From NCBI RefSeq assembly GCF_023156535.1, contig NZ_JALNMH010000014.1, positions 1-64,000 of the forward strand: a stretch of DNA of 64,000 bases, written 5' to 3'. Shown piece after piece: positions 9,174-19,018 of the stretch. The position numbers were made by a program, and so were the translations under genes. How positions within the stretch are numbered: position 1 is the stretch's first letter; every line of letters starts with the position of its first letter. The stretch is from Pseudomarimonas salicorniae. Lineage in GTDB: Bacteria; Pseudomonadota; Gammaproteobacteria; Xanthomonadales; Xanthomonadaceae. Under the pieces are notes generated by a model that saw nothing but the letters and a program-made list of their open reading frames with translations, searched no databases and was not told where the DNA came from.

Positions 9174-10658
9174 ATGTCCGAGGAAATCCTGATCAATGTC
9201 ACCCCGCGCGAGACCCGCGTCGCGGTAGTCGAGAACGGCATGCTGCAGGAGGTGCACATCGAGCGCGCCTCCAAGCGCGGCTACGTCGGCAACATCTACA
9301 AGGGCAGGGTGCAACGGGTCATGCCCGGCATGCAGGCGGCCTTCGTCGACATCGGACTGGCCCGTGCGGCCTTCCTGCACGCGTCGGACATCGTCCGTGC
9401 GCTTCAGGGCATGGTGGTCGAGGAGGGCGAGGCGCCGCCGCCGACCCCGCCGATCCACGAGCTGGTCCGCGAGGGCCAGGACGTGATCGTGCAGGTGGTC
9501 AAGGATCCGATCGGCAGCAAGGGCGCGCGGCTGACCACCCAGCTCAGCATTCCCTCGCGCTACCTGGTCCTGCTGCCCTTCGCCAAGGTTTTGGGCGTGT
9601 CGGTGCGGATCGAGGACGAGGCCGAGCGCGCCCGGCTCAAGGAGGCGCTGCAGGTGCAGCTGCCCGACGCCGGCGAGAAGGGGCCGGGTTACATCATCCG
9701 GACCAATGCGGAGGGCCAGCCCGGCGAGGCCATGGCCGAGGACATCGTCTACCTGCAGAAGGTCTGGCGGGTGATCGAGGAGGGCATGCGCGAGTCGCCG
9801 GTCGGACGCTGCATCTACGAGGACCTGTCGCTGCCGCTGCGCGCCCTGCGCGACCTGATGCGTCGTGACGTGGAAAAAGTGCGCGTCGACTCGCGGGAAA
9901 GCTACGACCGCATGGTGCAGTTCATCGAGCGTTTCATGCCGGAGATGGTCGAGGTGCTCGAGCACTATCCGGGGGAGCGGCCGATCTTCGATCTGTTCGG
10001 GGTCGAGGACGAGATCCAGCGCGCCCTGCAGAAGGACGTGCCGCTGAAGTCGGGAGGGCACCTGATCATTGACCAGACCGAGGCGATGACCACGGTCGAC
10101 GTCAACACCGGCGCCTTTCTCGGCCACCGCAACCTCGAGGACACGGTCTACCGGACCAACCTCGAGGCCGCCCAGGCCGTCGCGCGGCAGCTGCGCCTGC
10201 GCAACCTGGGCGGGATCATCATCATCGACTTCATCGACATGGCCGATGCCGAACACCGTCGCCAGGTGCTGCGCCAGCTGGAGAAGTCGCTGGCCCGCGA
10301 CCACGCCAAGACCACGGTCTACGAGTTCTCGCCGCTGGGCCTGGTCGAGATGACCCGCAAGCGGACCACCGAAAGCCTGGAGCGCCAGCTCTGCGAGCCG
10401 TGTCCGGCCTGCTCGGGCCGCGGCAGCCTGAAGACCCTTGAGACGGTCACCTACGAGATCTTCCGCGAGATCACCCGCGCGGTGCGCCAGTTCGAGGCCG
10501 AGACCCTGCTGGTGCTCGCGCCGCCCAAGGTAGTGGCCAAGATCCTCGAGGAGGAGTCTGCCGCGGTGGCCGAGCTGGAGGAGTTCATCGGCAAGACCAT
10601 CCGCCTGCAGGCCGACGAGCGTTACAGCCAGGAGCAGTTCGACGTGGTGCTGCTGTGA
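9174..10658 (+). CDS. rng: Ribonuclease G
   Basis: 494 aa, as expected for RNase G. Endoribonuclease that matures the 5' end of 16S rRNA and acts in mRNA decay. Seen: EILINVTPRETRVAVVENG at the start, the S1 domain (YVGNIYKGRVQRVMPGMQAA), the DNase I-like catalytic part TTVDVNTGAFLGHRNLEDT and IIIIDFIDMAD with metal-binding acidic residues, and the zinc-link CEPCPACSGRG. A strong GGGAGG lies nine bases before the ATG. It lacks the long C-terminal degradosome scaffold of RNase E. Confidence 0.95.
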   Translation: MSEEILINVTPRETRVAVVENGMLQEVHIERASKRGYVGNIYKGRVQRVMPGMQAAFVDIGLARAAFLHASDIVRALQGMVVEEGEAPPPTPPIHELVREGQDVIVQVVKDPIGSKGARLTTQLSIPSRYLVLLPFAKVLGVSVRIEDEAERARLKEALQVQLPDAGEKGPGYIIRTNAEGQPGEAMAEDIVYLQKVWRVIEEGMRESPVGRCIYEDLSLPLRALRDLMRRDVEKVRVDSRESYDRMVQFIERFMPEMVEVLEHYPGERPIFDLFGVEDEIQRALQKDVPLKSGGHLIIDQTEAMTTVDVNTGAFLGHRNLEDTVYRTNLEAAQAVARQLRLRNLGGIIIIDFIDMADAEHRRQVLRQLEKSLARDHAKTTVYEFSPLGLVEMTRKRTTESLERQLCEPCPACSGRGSLKTLETVTYEIFREITRAVRQFEAETLLVLAPPKVVAKILEEESAAVAELEEFIGKTIRLQADERYSQEQFDVVLL

Positions 10659-10701
10659 GCACTCGGCGCGCCCGCATCCGGATCCTCTGGAGCGGACCGG
10701 G

Positions 10702-13700
10702 ATGAGTGGCTGGCGCCGCCGCCTGCGGCGACTGCGCCGGGTAGTGCTGGCGCTGCTGACCGGTCTGCTGATCCTCGCCGGGCTCGCGGTGGCGGTGCTC
10801 TCGCAGCTGCTGCCGACCCTGCAGTCGCGACCGGACGAGGTCGCTGCCTTCATGCAGCGCCAGCTCGGCGTGCCCGTGGAGCTCGATGCCGTGCAGGCCG
10901 AGTGGACGGGCAGCGGGGTGCGTCTGCAGCTCAGCGGCCTTCGCATCGGCGGCGCCGACGGGCCGAGCGTGGCCGATGCGACCTTGTGGCTGCGCCCGTT
11001 CAGCGGCTGGTGGCCGGGCAACACGTTGAGCACCCTGCAGGTGAGCCGGCCGGAGCTGGTCGTCGAGCGTCGGGGCGAGGGCGACTGGCAGGTCCGCGGG
11101 CTGGTCCTGGCCACCCGCGCCGACGGCCCACTGGATCTGCAGCTGCTCGACCGGATCGGCGAGGTGGTGCTCGACGAGGCCAGCCTGCAGCTGCGCAGCG
11201 AGGTCGACGGGCTCGACCTGCGCCTGGCCCGGGTGGATGGCCGCATGCGACCCCAGGGCGGACAGTTCGCCTTGGCCCTGCAGGTGTTCATCGACGACAG
11301 CCCGCCGATCCGCCTGCGGCTGCACGCCGCCCCCGACCTGCGAGCGGGCACGCTGCATCTTGGCCTGCGTCGGGCTCCGCTGGATGACTGGCTCGGCGCC
11401 ACCCTCGACAGCGACTGGCAGCTGCCGCCGAGCCTGGTCGAGGGCGATGCCTGGGCCGACTGGGTCGATGGCCGCCTCAGCGGCCTTCAGTTTCGCGCCC
11501 GTCTGACGCCGGAGGCGGCGTCGGCCGCCAGCGGTGATACCCCGGCCATCGAGGACAGCGCAGGCGAGGCCGGCGGCGATGGGGGAGGCGAGGGCGCCGG
11601 GTCGGCCGCTCCGCTGCCCGCGCTGGCGCTCGAGGGCACCTGGCTGCCCTTGCCCGACGGTGGCGAGTGGCAGCTGCATGATGCCAGCGGCGCCGCGCCG
11701 AACGGCTGGCTGCGCTATCTGACGGCGGGGCCCGAGCGTTCCCTGCAGCTCACCGACTGGGATCTCGGTCTCTGGTGGCCCTGGCTGTCCCGAAGTCTGC
11801 CGGCAGCACCGCCAGTGCGGGCGCGGCTGGCATCGGTGGTGGCCGGTGGCCGGATCGAGGCCCTGCGCGTGGACTGGTCCGGCGATGGCGCGCCGCGCTG
11901 GTGGGTCGAGGCGCGCCAGCTGCGCAGTGAGGCGGCTGGCCGGATTCCCGGCATCGCGGGGCTGGACCTGCGCGCCGAGGGTGTCGGCGGCCAGGCTCTC
12001 TACCACGTTCAGGCGGACCCGTTGCAGCTCGACTGGCGCAGCCTGGCCGCACCGATGTCTCCCGCGGTCCGCGGCGACCTCGTCTCCTGGCGCGATGAGG
12101 CGGGCCACTGGTGCCTGCATGCGCTGGATCTGGCGCTGGCCGAACCCGAGTACTCGATTGCCGCCGAGGGCGGCCTGTGCTTCGACGGTGGCGCGCCCAG
12201 CGCCGATCTGAGGGTGGCCGTCGCCCCGGCCGACATCACCGTCGCCAAACGCTTCTGGGTCCTGGACAGGATGCCGGAGAAGGCCGTTGGCTGGCTCAAT
12301 GAGGCGATCGAAGCGGGACGGCTGGAGCGCGGCGCCCTGCTGCTGCACGGTGACCTGTCCGACTGGCCGTTCCAGGCAGGAGAGGGACGCATGGAGGCAT
12401 TGGCGATGCTCGATTCGCTGCGCCTCAGGTACCGACCCGACTGGCCGGTCGGCGAAGCGCTCAGTGGCGAGGCACGTTTCATCAACGACAGCATGCAGTT
12501 CGATGGCAGCGCAGAGCTGGCCGGCATCGGGATCGAGCGCGTGCAGGGCAGCATCGCCCGCTTCCGCGAGAGCATGCTTCGCGTGCGCCTGCAGGCGCCG
12601 ACCGACAGTACCGCCCTGCTGCGCCTGCTGCGTGCCACGCCCCTGTGGAAAACCCTGGCGCCCGGGCTTGAGCGGGTGCGGGCGTATGGACCGGCCCAGG
12701 CCGACGTCGGCCTGCAGATCCCGCTCAAGCGCGAGCTGGGGGCGCCGCGGGTCGATGGCTCCCTGCTGCTGGAGGAAGTCGACCTGCGCCACGAGGAGTG
12801 GGGGATCGCCTTCGACGGTGCCAGCGGGCCGCTGCGCTTCACCGAACGCGGTGTGGAAACACCGGGACTCGACGTGCTGCACGTGGGTCGCCCGGCACGT
12901 TTCGAGCTGCGCGTCGGCGCGCCCGTCACCTTGGCTGCCAATATGGTCGAGGCGCGGCTGATCGGACGGCTGGATGCCGGGTCACTGATCGACACCCAGC
13001 CCGAGCTGGACTGGCTCAAGCCCTCGCTGTCAGGGGTCTCGGGCTGGGACATCGGGCTCGAGATTCCGCGTGACAGGTCCCTGCCTCCGGTGCTCGAGCT
13101 GGACAGCGACCTGGTCGGCACCGCGCTTCGACTGCCTGCACCGCTGCGCAAGTCGCCCGCCACGCCCCTGCCGCTGGCATTGCGGGTCGAATTGGCCGGT
13201 GCGGCCAAGGATGTGCGGCTGGAGCTTGGCGAACTGATGCGGCTTCGCGGTCTGTGGGCCAAGGGTGTGCCGTTCAACGGCCTCGCCAGCTTCGGCGAAA
13301 CAGCGGGTGAAGGAGCGCCGGAGCAGGGCCTGGCCGTGATCGGCCAGGTGCCGGTGCTTGATCTCGGTGGCTGGATCGAGCTCGGCGGGAGCGGGGGCGG
13401 GATGCTGAGAAGCATCGACCTGCGCAGTGGTGAGCTGGATCTGTTCGGGCGCGGCTTTGGCGAGACGCGGCTGCGCTACAGCCGAGACGCCGAGGCCACA
13501 CGAATCGGGTTCGAGGGGGAGCGGCTGCAGGGTGAGATCGAGATCCCGGGCGCTGCAGAGCTGCTGCAGCGGGGCGTCACCGCGCGCTTCGAGCGCATGT
13601 ACTGGCCGGCTGACGAGCAGGGTTCGCCGGGCAGCAGTGGCAAGGGCCACCCCATCGACCCCGCCACCGTGCCTCCGCTGCACGTCCACGTGGAGGATCT

Positions 13701-14517
13701 GAGGGTCGGCGCTGCCGAGCTCGGAAACACCCGTCTCGAGGCCTACCCGCAGGGTGGCGCCATGCATATCGAGCAGTTCACCGCGCGCTCCGAGGCGCTT
13801 TCGCTGACTGCCCGCGGCGATTGGCTGGCAGCCCCCGGCGGTAGCTACTCGCGCTTCGGCATCGAGTTCACCGCGGAAAGCCTGGGCGGCATGCTGCGTG
13901 CCCTCGGCTTCTCCGAGTTCGTCGAGGGTGGGCAGACCCTGGTCACGCTCGAAGGCGAATGGCCAGGCCCGCCCAGCGCGTTCTCGCTGGCCGAGGTCAA
14001 TGGCCGGCTCAGCCTGTCGGTCGGCAGTGGTCGCATCCCGGATGTCGACCCCGGGGCAGGGCGCCTCTTCGGTCTGTTCAGCCTCAGCGAGATCCCGCGC
14101 CGGCTCGCCCTCGACTTCAGTGACTTCTTCCGCTCCGGACTCGCCTTCAATCGCATCGAGGGCGACTTCGTGCTCGAGGACGGCAGCGCCTGGACCGACG
14201 AGCTGCTGATCGACAGTCCTTCGGCCGAGATCCGCCTGCGCGGCCGCACCGGCCTGCGCGTGCAGGAGTATGCGCAGACCATGGAAGTCCTGCCGCGGGC
14301 CGGCAACGTGCTGCCCGTGGTGGGCGCGCTGGCTGCCGGGCCCGCCGGCGCGGCGCTCGGCGCGGTGGCCCAGGCCGTGCTGCAGAAGCCGTTCAAGCAG
14401 ATCACCCGGACCCTCTACAGCGTCAACGGCAGCTGGAAGGATCCGGATATCGACGTCATCGAGCGCGGGCCGGCGCGGCCGGCGGCGCCCGCCGAGGGCG
14501 GAGTCCCCGGTCCGTGA
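10702..14517 (+). CDS. yhdP: YhdP family AsmA-like intermembrane lipid-transport protein
   Basis: 1271 aa, typical of YhdP. An inner-membrane-anchored periplasmic protein; YhdP with TamB and YdbH is known to move phospholipids toward the outer membrane. Seen: one N-terminal membrane helix (about residues 15-38) after an arginine-rich start, then a very long beta-rich region with DUF3971-like and C-terminal AsmA-like segments (near the end, LPRAGNVLPVVGALAAGPAG, the conserved YhdP tail). An acidic, low-complexity insert (about 275-305: Ala/Gly/Glu/Asp-rich) interrupts the N-terminal half. RBS GGAG is well placed; its stop overlaps the tadA start. Confidence 0.9.
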   Translation: MSGWRRRLRRLRRVVLALLTGLLILAGLAVAVLSQLLPTLQSRPDEVAAFMQRQLGVPVELDAVQAEWTGSGVRLQLSGLRIGGADGPSVADATLWLRPFSGWWPGNTLSTLQVSRPELVVERRGEGDWQVRGLVLATRADGPLDLQLLDRIGEVVLDEASLQLRSEVDGLDLRLARVDGRMRPQGGQFALALQVFIDDSPPIRLRLHAAPDLRAGTLHLGLRRAPLDDWLGATLDSDWQLPPSLVEGDAWADWVDGRLSGLQFRARLTPEAASAASGDTPAIEDSAGEAGGDGGGEGAGSAAPLPALALEGTWLPLPDGGEWQLHDASGAAPNGWLRYLTAGPERSLQLTDWDLGLWWPWLSRSLPAAPPVRARLASVVAGGRIEALRVDWSGDGAPRWWVEARQLRSEAAGRIPGIAGLDLRAEGVGGQALYHVQADPLQLDWRSLAAPMSPAVRGDLVSWRDEAGHWCLHALDLALAEPEYSIAAEGGLCFDGGAPSADLRVAVAPADITVAKRFWVLDRMPEKAVGWLNEAIEAGRLERGALLLHGDLSDWPFQAGEGRMEALAMLDSLRLRYRPDWPVGEALSGEARFINDSMQFDGSAELAGIGIERVQGSIARFRESMLRVRLQAPTDSTALLRLLRATPLWKTLAPGLERVRAYGPAQADVGLQIPLKRELGAPRVDGSLLLEEVDLRHEEWGIAFDGASGPLRFTERGVETPGLDVLHVGRPARFELRVGAPVTLAANMVEARLIGRLDAGSLIDTQPELDWLKPSLSGVSGWDIGLEIPRDRSLPPVLELDSDLVGTALRLPAPLRKSPATPLPLALRVELAGAAKDVRLELGELMRLRGLWAKGVPFNGLASFGETAGEGAPEQGLAVIGQVPVLDLGGWIELGGSGGGMLRSIDLRSGELDLFGRGFGETRLRYSRDAEATRIGFEGERLQGEIEIPGAAELLQRGVTARFERMYWPADEQGSPGSSGKGHPIDPATVPPLHVHVEDLRVGAAELGNTRLEAYPQGGAMHIEQFTARSEALSLTARGDWLAAPGGSYSRFGIEFTAESLGGMLRALGFSEFVEGGQTLVTLEGEWPGPPSAFSLAEVNGRLSLSVGSGRIPDVDPGAGRLFGLFSLSEIPRRLALDFSDFFRSGLAFNRIEGDFVLEDGSAWTDELLIDSPSAEIRLRGRTGLRVQEYAQTMEVLPRAGNVLPVVGALAAGPAGAALGAVAQAVLQKPFKQITRTLYSVNGSWKDPDIDVIERGPARPAAPAEGGVPGP

Positions 14518-15005
14518 GCGCCGTGCCCTTCGACGCAGCCCGCGACGAGGCCTGCATGCGCGAAGTGCTGGCGCTGGCCGACGAGGCCGAGCGCGAGCAC
14601 GACGAGGTGCCGGTGGCCGCCTTGCTGGTGGACGCCGCCGGCGAGGTCATCGGCCGTGGCTTCAATCGGAACATCGCCTGGCAGGATCCGAGTGCCCACG
14701 CCGAGATCGTCGCGCTGCGAGAGGCCGGTCAGCGAGTCCGAAACCATCGGCTGCCCGGCACGACGCTCTATGTCAGCCTCGAGCCCTGCGCGATGTGCGC
14801 CATGGCCCTGGTCCACGCGCGCATCGCCCGGCTGGTCTATGCCACGCCCGACCCCAAGACCGGTGCCTGTGGCAGCGTGTTCGACCTCATCGCCGACCCC
14901 CGCCACAATCACCGCATCGAGGTGTGCGCCGGCGTGCTGGCCGAAGAGGCTGCCCGACGCCTCAGCAATTACTTTCGCCGCAAGCGCGGCAAGCCGCCCC
15001 TCTAG
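14514..15005 (+). CDS. tadA: tRNA-specific adenosine deaminase TadA
   Basis: 163 aa. Deaminates the wobble adenosine-34 of tRNA-Arg to inosine. Seen: HAEIVALREA with the zinc-binding His and catalytic Glu, and EPCAMCAMALVHARI with the two zinc cysteines; then the TadA-type FDLIADPRHNHRIEV. The GTG start overlaps the yhdP stop (GTGA), which shows tight coupling. It could instead be a related nucleoside deaminase, but the FDL/NHR region favours TadA. Confidence 0.92.
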   Translation: MSAVPFDAARDEACMREVLALADEAEREHDEVPVAALLVDAAGEVIGRGFNRNIAWQDPSAHAEIVALREAGQRVRNHRLPGTTLYVSLEPCAMCAMALVHARIARLVYATPDPKTGACGSVFDLIADPRHNHRIEVCAGVLAEEAARRLSNYFRRKRGKPPL

Positions 15006-15035
15006 CCTCTTCCTTATCCGCTTCCTGGAGCCACC

Positions 15036-15614
15036 ATGACCGACAGCAACGCGGCCGGCCCGCGCGACGACCTCTGGGTCTGGATCGATCTCGAGATGAC
15101 CGGTCTTGATCCGGCCGTCGACACCATCATCGAGATTGCCACCCTGGTCACCGACGGCGAGCTGAACCTGATCGCCGAGGGGCCCGAACTGGCCATCCAC
15201 CAGCCGCTGCAGCGGCTGGAGGCGATGGACGACTGGAACCGCAATCAGCACAGCCAGTCGGGCCTTTGGCAGCGCGTGCTCGACTCCAGGGTCGACCTGG
15301 CCGAAGCCGAGGCGCGGACCCTGGATTTCCTCCGCCAGTACGTCAAGCCGGGAACCTCACCGCTCTGCGGCAATACGGTCTACCAGGACCGCCGCTTCAT
15401 CTCGCCGTACATGCCGCAGCTCGATGGCTTTCTCCACTACCGGCTGCTTGACGTCTCGACGCTCAAGCTGCTGGCCAAGCGCTGGGCTCCACGCATCGCC
15501 GCCGGCATGCAGAAGAGCGCCGCCCACACCGCGCTGGCCGACATCCGCGAGTCGGTCGAGGAGTTGCGCTACTACCGAAGGTTCATGGGCGAACTGGCGG
15601 GGCAGGCCGGCTGA
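15036..15614 (+). CDS. orn: Oligoribonuclease
   Basis: 192 aa, slightly longer than usual because of a short N-terminal extension. A 3'-5' exonuclease of the DEDDh family that degrades dinucleotides, including pGpG from cyclic di-GMP breakdown, and so links to motility signalling. Seen: [11 protein letters not shown] (first D and E), [11 protein letters not shown] (second D; the usual family reading is CGNSIGQDRRF, so this is a small variation) and [10 protein letters not shown] (His and last D). TGGAG lies six bases before the ATG. Last gene of the plus-strand group, followed by the second REP composite. Confidence 0.95.
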   Translation: MTDSNAAGPRDDLWVWIDLEMTGLDPAVDTIIEIATLVTDGELNLIAEGPELAIHQPLQRLEAMDDWNRNQHSQSGLWQRVLDSRVDLAEAEARTLDFLRQYVKPGTSPLCGNTVYQDRRFISPYMPQLDGFLHYRLLDVSTLKLLAKRWAPRIAAGMQKSAAHTALADIRESVEELRYYRRFMGELAGQAG

Positions 15615-15761
15615 TCGGTCCCCGCGGCAAGTTGCGCTTCGGGCGCGAAGCAGACATCCATAGGGTGCGGCTCGCCGCACCGGGCATACCGTCCGAAGTC
15701 CCGAGTCGGTGCGCCCAAGGCACACGCTATGGGGCTTCGCCGACGCGCAACGAAGCCCGAC

Positions 15762-15858
15762 TGTAGGAGCGCACATGGGCGCGACCGCGGAGATCCGCTC
15801 TGGCCTCGGTCTGTGGTGAATCCGATGCGCCGCAGTCGCGGCCAAGGGCACTCCCACA
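15762..15858. repeat. REP doublet B2 (degenerate arms)
   Basis: Same family as 123-219: the left arm at 15762-15790 begins TGTAGGAGCGCACATG and keeps GGGCGCGACCGCGG; the right arm at 15831-15858 ends CTCCCACA. The arms carry several mismatches to each other, so this copy is older or less constrained than its partner. Confidence 0.75.
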
Positions 15859-15918
15859 ATTTGACTGCGGCATGGTCTGCTTTACGGCGCAAACCGGAGC
15901 TGACAGTGCCGTTGCGAG

Positions 15919-15981
15919 TAGGAGCCAGCTTGCTGGCGATCGTCGCATCCTGGGCGTCTGTCGCCAGCAAGCTGGCTCCTA
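15919..15981. repeat. REP doublet A2
   Basis: Arms at 15919-15939 and 15961-15981 are perfect inverted repeats over 21 bp, differing from copy A1 mainly in the loop. Each arm holds the inner palindrome CCAGCTTGCTGG. Confidence 0.85.
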
Positions 15982-16112
15982 CATTCGGGTTCTGCGGTAC
16001 GTCTGCTTTGCGCCCCAAGTTCACAATGCCCGACCGGAAACGATGCGCCATCGGTACGTCGGCGGGGCCGGCCGCACCCTATGGTTGCCGAACCACGGGG
16101 TAGCGCTGGCGC

Positions 16113-17303
16113 CTAGAACAGCTCGACGTCGCCCGAGGCCATGTCGACCTGCGAGACCGGCTTATGCGGCTGCTTCTCCCACTGGCCCCGGACTTCCTGG
16201 ATGCGGCGGGCGATGGCGTGGAGGGCGTTGAGCAGCTCCGTGTCGCGCGGGCCGCCGCTGCGATGGAGGAGTTCCTGCAGGGAGGTGGCCTCGGCATTGA
16301 TCGCCTGCAGGCGCTCGAGGTGAACCAGGGCCGAGCCCAGGGCCTGGGTGGCGATATCCTCGAACTGCAGCGAGCGAACAGCCTGGCCGACCGAGGTCTC
16401 GATCGCCTTGCCGGCGTTGCTGATCTCGCTGATGCCCTGGGACAGGGCGGTGTTCAGCGAGCCGACCTGCTGCATCAGGCGGGCCGATTCGTGCTTGGCC
16501 TCCTGCGAGCGGGTCATGTCGCGCGAGGCCATCCGCTGCACCGAGTCGCGCACCTTGGTGACCACCTCACGCGAGCTGTGCGCCAGTTTGCGGATCTGCT
16601 CATTGAAGGCGGTGGAGCGCTCGGAAAGGTTTCGCACTTCATCGGCGACCACCGCGAAGCCGCGGCCGGCCTCGCCGGCGCGGGCCGCCTCGATCGCCGC
16701 GTTAAGGGCGAGCAGATTGGTCTGGTCGGCGATCGACTTGACGTCCTCGAGCAGGGCGAAGATGCCGTCGAGGTGCTCGACCATGGTGTCGATATGGGAG
16801 ACGGTGGTGCTGCTCTGGCCGCTGACCTCCTCGAGCGCCTGGACCAGCTGCTCCATCTGCCTCGAGGCCTCCAGGGCGAAGCGCTGCATGCCGACCTCGC
16901 CGTCGCGCTCGCCGGTGCGATCGACGATGCGCGACACGGCGCCGGCCTGCTCGCGTGAATGCCGGGCCATGGCGTCGAAACTGGAGGAAAGGGTCTGCAC
17001 CGCGTCGCGGATCAGTGTCTTGGTGCGGCCGACTTCGCTGCGACCGCCTTCAAGCTCACGGGAGACGAAATTGCGCAGGTCGAGCAGGACCTTTTCCTGC
17101 TCCCGAAGCAGTTTGGCCTCGTCCGGCGTGTGGCGTCGCGCGTCACGGACGAGCAGGATAGATCCGGCTGCCCAGGCCAGTGACGAGAGCACGGCGAAGC
17201 CGGCGGCGACGGCTGGACCACCGATGCCGCTGAAGTAGAAGAACAGGAACGCCAGGCTGAAGACCAGGCCAGGGCTGAGGTACTTCACGATCCTTCCATT
17301 CAT
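16113..17303 (-). CDS. Methyl-accepting chemotaxis protein without periplasmic sensor (MCP1)
   Basis: 396 aa. Two closely spaced N-terminal membrane helices (about 8-25 and 31-51) with almost no periplasmic loop and no HAMP, then a cytoplasmic coiled-coil signalling domain with the hairpin tip [20 protein letters not shown] (about 192-211). It should join the CheA/CheW array and sense an intracellular or membrane cue. The C-terminus is GDVELF; CheD, encoded two genes upstream, ends GSVELF. It has its own sigma-28 promoter immediately upstream, and is the last gene of the chemotaxis run. Confidence 0.9.
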   Translation of the reverse strand: MNGRIVKYLSPGLVFSLAFLFFYFSGIGGPAVAAGFAVLSSLAWAAGSILLVRDARRHTPDEAKLLREQEKVLLDLRNFVSRELEGGRSEVGRTKTLIRDAVQTLSSSFDAMARHSREQAGAVSRIVDRTGERDGEVGMQRFALEASRQMEQLVQALEEVSGQSSTTVSHIDTMVEHLDGIFALLEDVKSIADQTNLLALNAAIEAARAGEAGRGFAVVADEVRNLSERSTAFNEQIRKLAHSSREVVTKVRDSVQRMASRDMTRSQEAKHESARLMQQVGSLNTALSQGISEISNAGKAIETSVGQAVRSLQFEDIATQALGSALVHLERLQAINAEATSLQELLHRSGGPRDTELLNALHAIARRIQEVRGQWEKQPHKPVSQVDMASGDVELF

Positions 17304-17333
17304 GGTGCCGTCCGAATCCTTTTGTTTCGCATC

Positions 17334-17360
17334 TTATCGGCGCATTCGGCCGTGTCTTTA
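17334..17360 (-). promoter_or_regulatory. Sigma-28 (FliA) promoter of MCP1
   Basis: Read on the minus strand: TAAA, 15 bases, GCCGATAA, an exact match to the core of the FliA consensus. The TAA of the -35 element is also the stop codon of cheB. The expected start of transcription is about 10 bases downstream, leaving a leader of roughly 20-25 bases. fliA itself lies in the same window. Confidence 0.88.
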
Positions 17361-18392
17361 GCCGGCCGCGCGTTCAAGCAGCCGCAGGGCGACCTGGTCA
17401 AGCGGCGCGATGTCCATCACCGCGCCCATCTTCACCGCGCTGCCCGGCATTCCCCAGACCACCGAGCTCGCTTCGTCCTGCGCCAAGGTATACGCCCCTG
17501 CGTCGCGCAATGCCAGCATACCGCGGGCGCCATCGTCGCCCATGCCGGTGAGGATGCCGGCGACCGCATTTCGACCCGCGGCGGTGGCCACGGACTGGAA
17601 CAGCACATCGACGCTGGGCCGGTGACGGTTGACCGGATCGTCCTCGCCGATCCGGCAGAACCAGCGCGCGCCGCTGCGCTCGACGCGCAGGTGGTAGCCG
17701 CCTGGCGCCACGTAGGCATGTCCCGGGGTGATCGGCTGCCCGTCGGAAGCCTCGTACACGGTGAGCTGGGTTTCGCGGTCGAGACGCTGGGCGAAAGCCC
17801 GCGAGAAGCCGCCGGGGATGTGCTGGGTGATGACCACCGCCGGGGCGTTGGGCGGGAACTGGGCGAGCACGTAGCGCAGCGCCTCGGTGCCGCCGGTCGA
17901 GGCGCCGAGGGCGACCAGGCGGTCGGTGGTCTTGTAGACGGTCGGCACGGCGCGCACCGGGGCACCGCCCTCGTGGCGCTTGGCGCTGGCGACGCGGGCG
18001 CGGGAAGCGACCTTGACCTTGTCGATCAGCTCGCGGCCGTACTCGCGCAGACCGCGCTCGACGTCGAGCTTGGGCTTGGTGACGAAGTCGATGGCGCCGA
18101 GCTCAAGGGCTGCGATCGTGACGTCGGCGCCCTTTTCGGTGAGCGAAGAGACCATGACCACCGGCATCGGATGCAGGCGCATCAGGTTCTCGAGAAACTT
18201 CAGCCCGTCCATGCGCGGCATCTCGACGTCGAGGGTCAGGACGTCGGGCTTGAGCTGCTTGATCTTGTCGCGGGCGATGTAGGGGTCGGCTGCGCTCCCG
18301 ACCACCTCGATCTCCTTGTCGGTCGAGAGAATCTCCGTCAGCAGCTGGCGGACCAGCGCCGAGTCATCTACCACGAGTACCCGAATGCTCAT
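17358..18392 (-). CDS. cheB: Chemotaxis protein-glutamate methylesterase/deamidase CheB
   Basis: 344 aa. Removes methyl groups from MCP glutamates and deamidates glutamines, activated by phosphorylation from CheA. Seen: receiver domain with D10-D11 (VVDDS), phospho-acceptor D55 ([11 protein letters not shown]) and the conserved Lys in VTKP; a linker; then the esterase domain with catalytic S165 (GASTGG), H191 (QHIPGG) and Asp in GMGDDGA near 286. Start ATG shares one base with the cheD stop. Complete set of catalytic residues. Confidence 0.96.
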   Translation of the reverse strand: MSIRVLVVDDSALVRQLLTEILSTDKEIEVVGSAADPYIARDKIKQLKPDVLTLDVEMPRMDGLKFLENLMRLHPMPVVMVSSLTEKGADVTIAALELGAIDFVTKPKLDVERGLREYGRELIDKVKVASRARVASAKRHEGGAPVRAVPTVYKTTDRLVALGASTGGTEALRYVLAQFPPNAPAVVITQHIPGGFSRAFAQRLDRETQLTVYEASDGQPITPGHAYVAPGGYHLRVERSGARWFCRIGEDDPVNRHRPSVDVLFQSVATAAGRNAVAGILTGMGDDGARGMLALRDAGAYTLAQDEASSVVWGMPGSAVKMGAVMDIAPLDQVALRLLERAAG

Positions 18393-19018
18393 CAGAACAG
18401 CTCCACGGAACCAGCAACCTGGGTTTGCTTCAGGCGATCCTTGTATGCGATTTCCTCGGCGGCCACGGCATCCTCGTGAGCGTGCGGCAGGCGCTTGACC
18501 AGGGCGCGGCCGGTGACCGGGAAGAAGCAGACCTTGCGCGGGTGGATGCCGCCCAGGTCCTTGGAGACCACCTGGATGTTCTCCTTGCGCAGATAGTCGA
18601 CCACGAACTCGGAGTTGCGCGTGCCGACCGGCTGCGAGGTGAAGCTCTTGAGCACGTTGCCACCGCCGAAAACCTTGGCCTCGATCCGCTCGCGGCGCGC
18701 GCCGTGCTTGATCAGCTCGTTGATCAGCAGCTCCATGGCGTGGCTGCCGTAGCGGGCCGGGACACCATCGGTCACCTCGCCATCGGGCAGCATGAAATGA
18801 TTCATCCCGCCGAGGCGGATCACCGGATCACGCAGGCAGGCAGCAACGCAGGAGCCCAGCACCGTCATCAGCGCGAGGTCGCGCTCGGTGCAGAAGTACT
18901 CGGCGGGCAGGACCTTGACCACGTCGGCGTTCAGCTGGGTGTCGCGATAGAGCAGCGGGCCAGCCCGCGAGCGCTGGTTGGCGACCGGATCGAATGCACG
19001 GGTGACGCGGATCTTCAT
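18392..19018 (-). CDS. cheD: Chemoreceptor glutamine deamidase CheD
   Basis: 208 aa. Deamidates receptor glutamines to glutamates. Seen: catalytic Cys in [13 protein letters not shown], His in GGMNHFMLP and the GTRNSEFV region. The N-terminal 25 residues and a C-terminal extension after about 165 are longer than the minimal family, and the protein ends QVAGSVELF, matching the VELF end of MCP1. Its ATG overlaps the cheR stop (ATGA), and cheB follows directly, so R, D and B form a coupled adaptation block. Confidence 0.94.
   Translation of the reverse strand: MKIRVTRAFDPVANQRSRAGPLLYRDTQLNADVVKVLPAEYFCTERDLALMTVLGSCVAACLRDPVIRLGGMNHFMLPDGEVTDGVPARYGSHAMELLINELIKHGARRERIEAKVFGGGNVLKSFTSQPVGTRNSEFVVDYLRKENIQVVSKDLGGIHPRKVCFFPVTGRALVKRLPHAHEDAVAAEEIAYKDRLKQTQVAGSVELF

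Larger units (their letters stand above)
15633..15983. repeat. Composite REP-type repeat, copy 2 (C-B-linker-A, inverted relative to copy 1)
   Basis: Unit C (about 15633-15763) is the reverse complement of 218-340: for example TAGGGTGCGGCTCGCCGCAC here versus the complement of the same stretch near 290-325. Unit B (15762-15858), the linker (CAATTTGACTGCGG near 15856) and unit A (15919-15983) follow. From 15984 to the MCP stop at 16113 only a degenerate CGCACCCTATGG echo of unit C is visible and no gene. Confidence 0.85.

Noticed and set aside
9009-12882. Long minus-strand frames opposite rng and yhdP
   Set aside because: These are antisense shadows; rng and yhdP have intact domains and ribosome-binding sites on the other strand.
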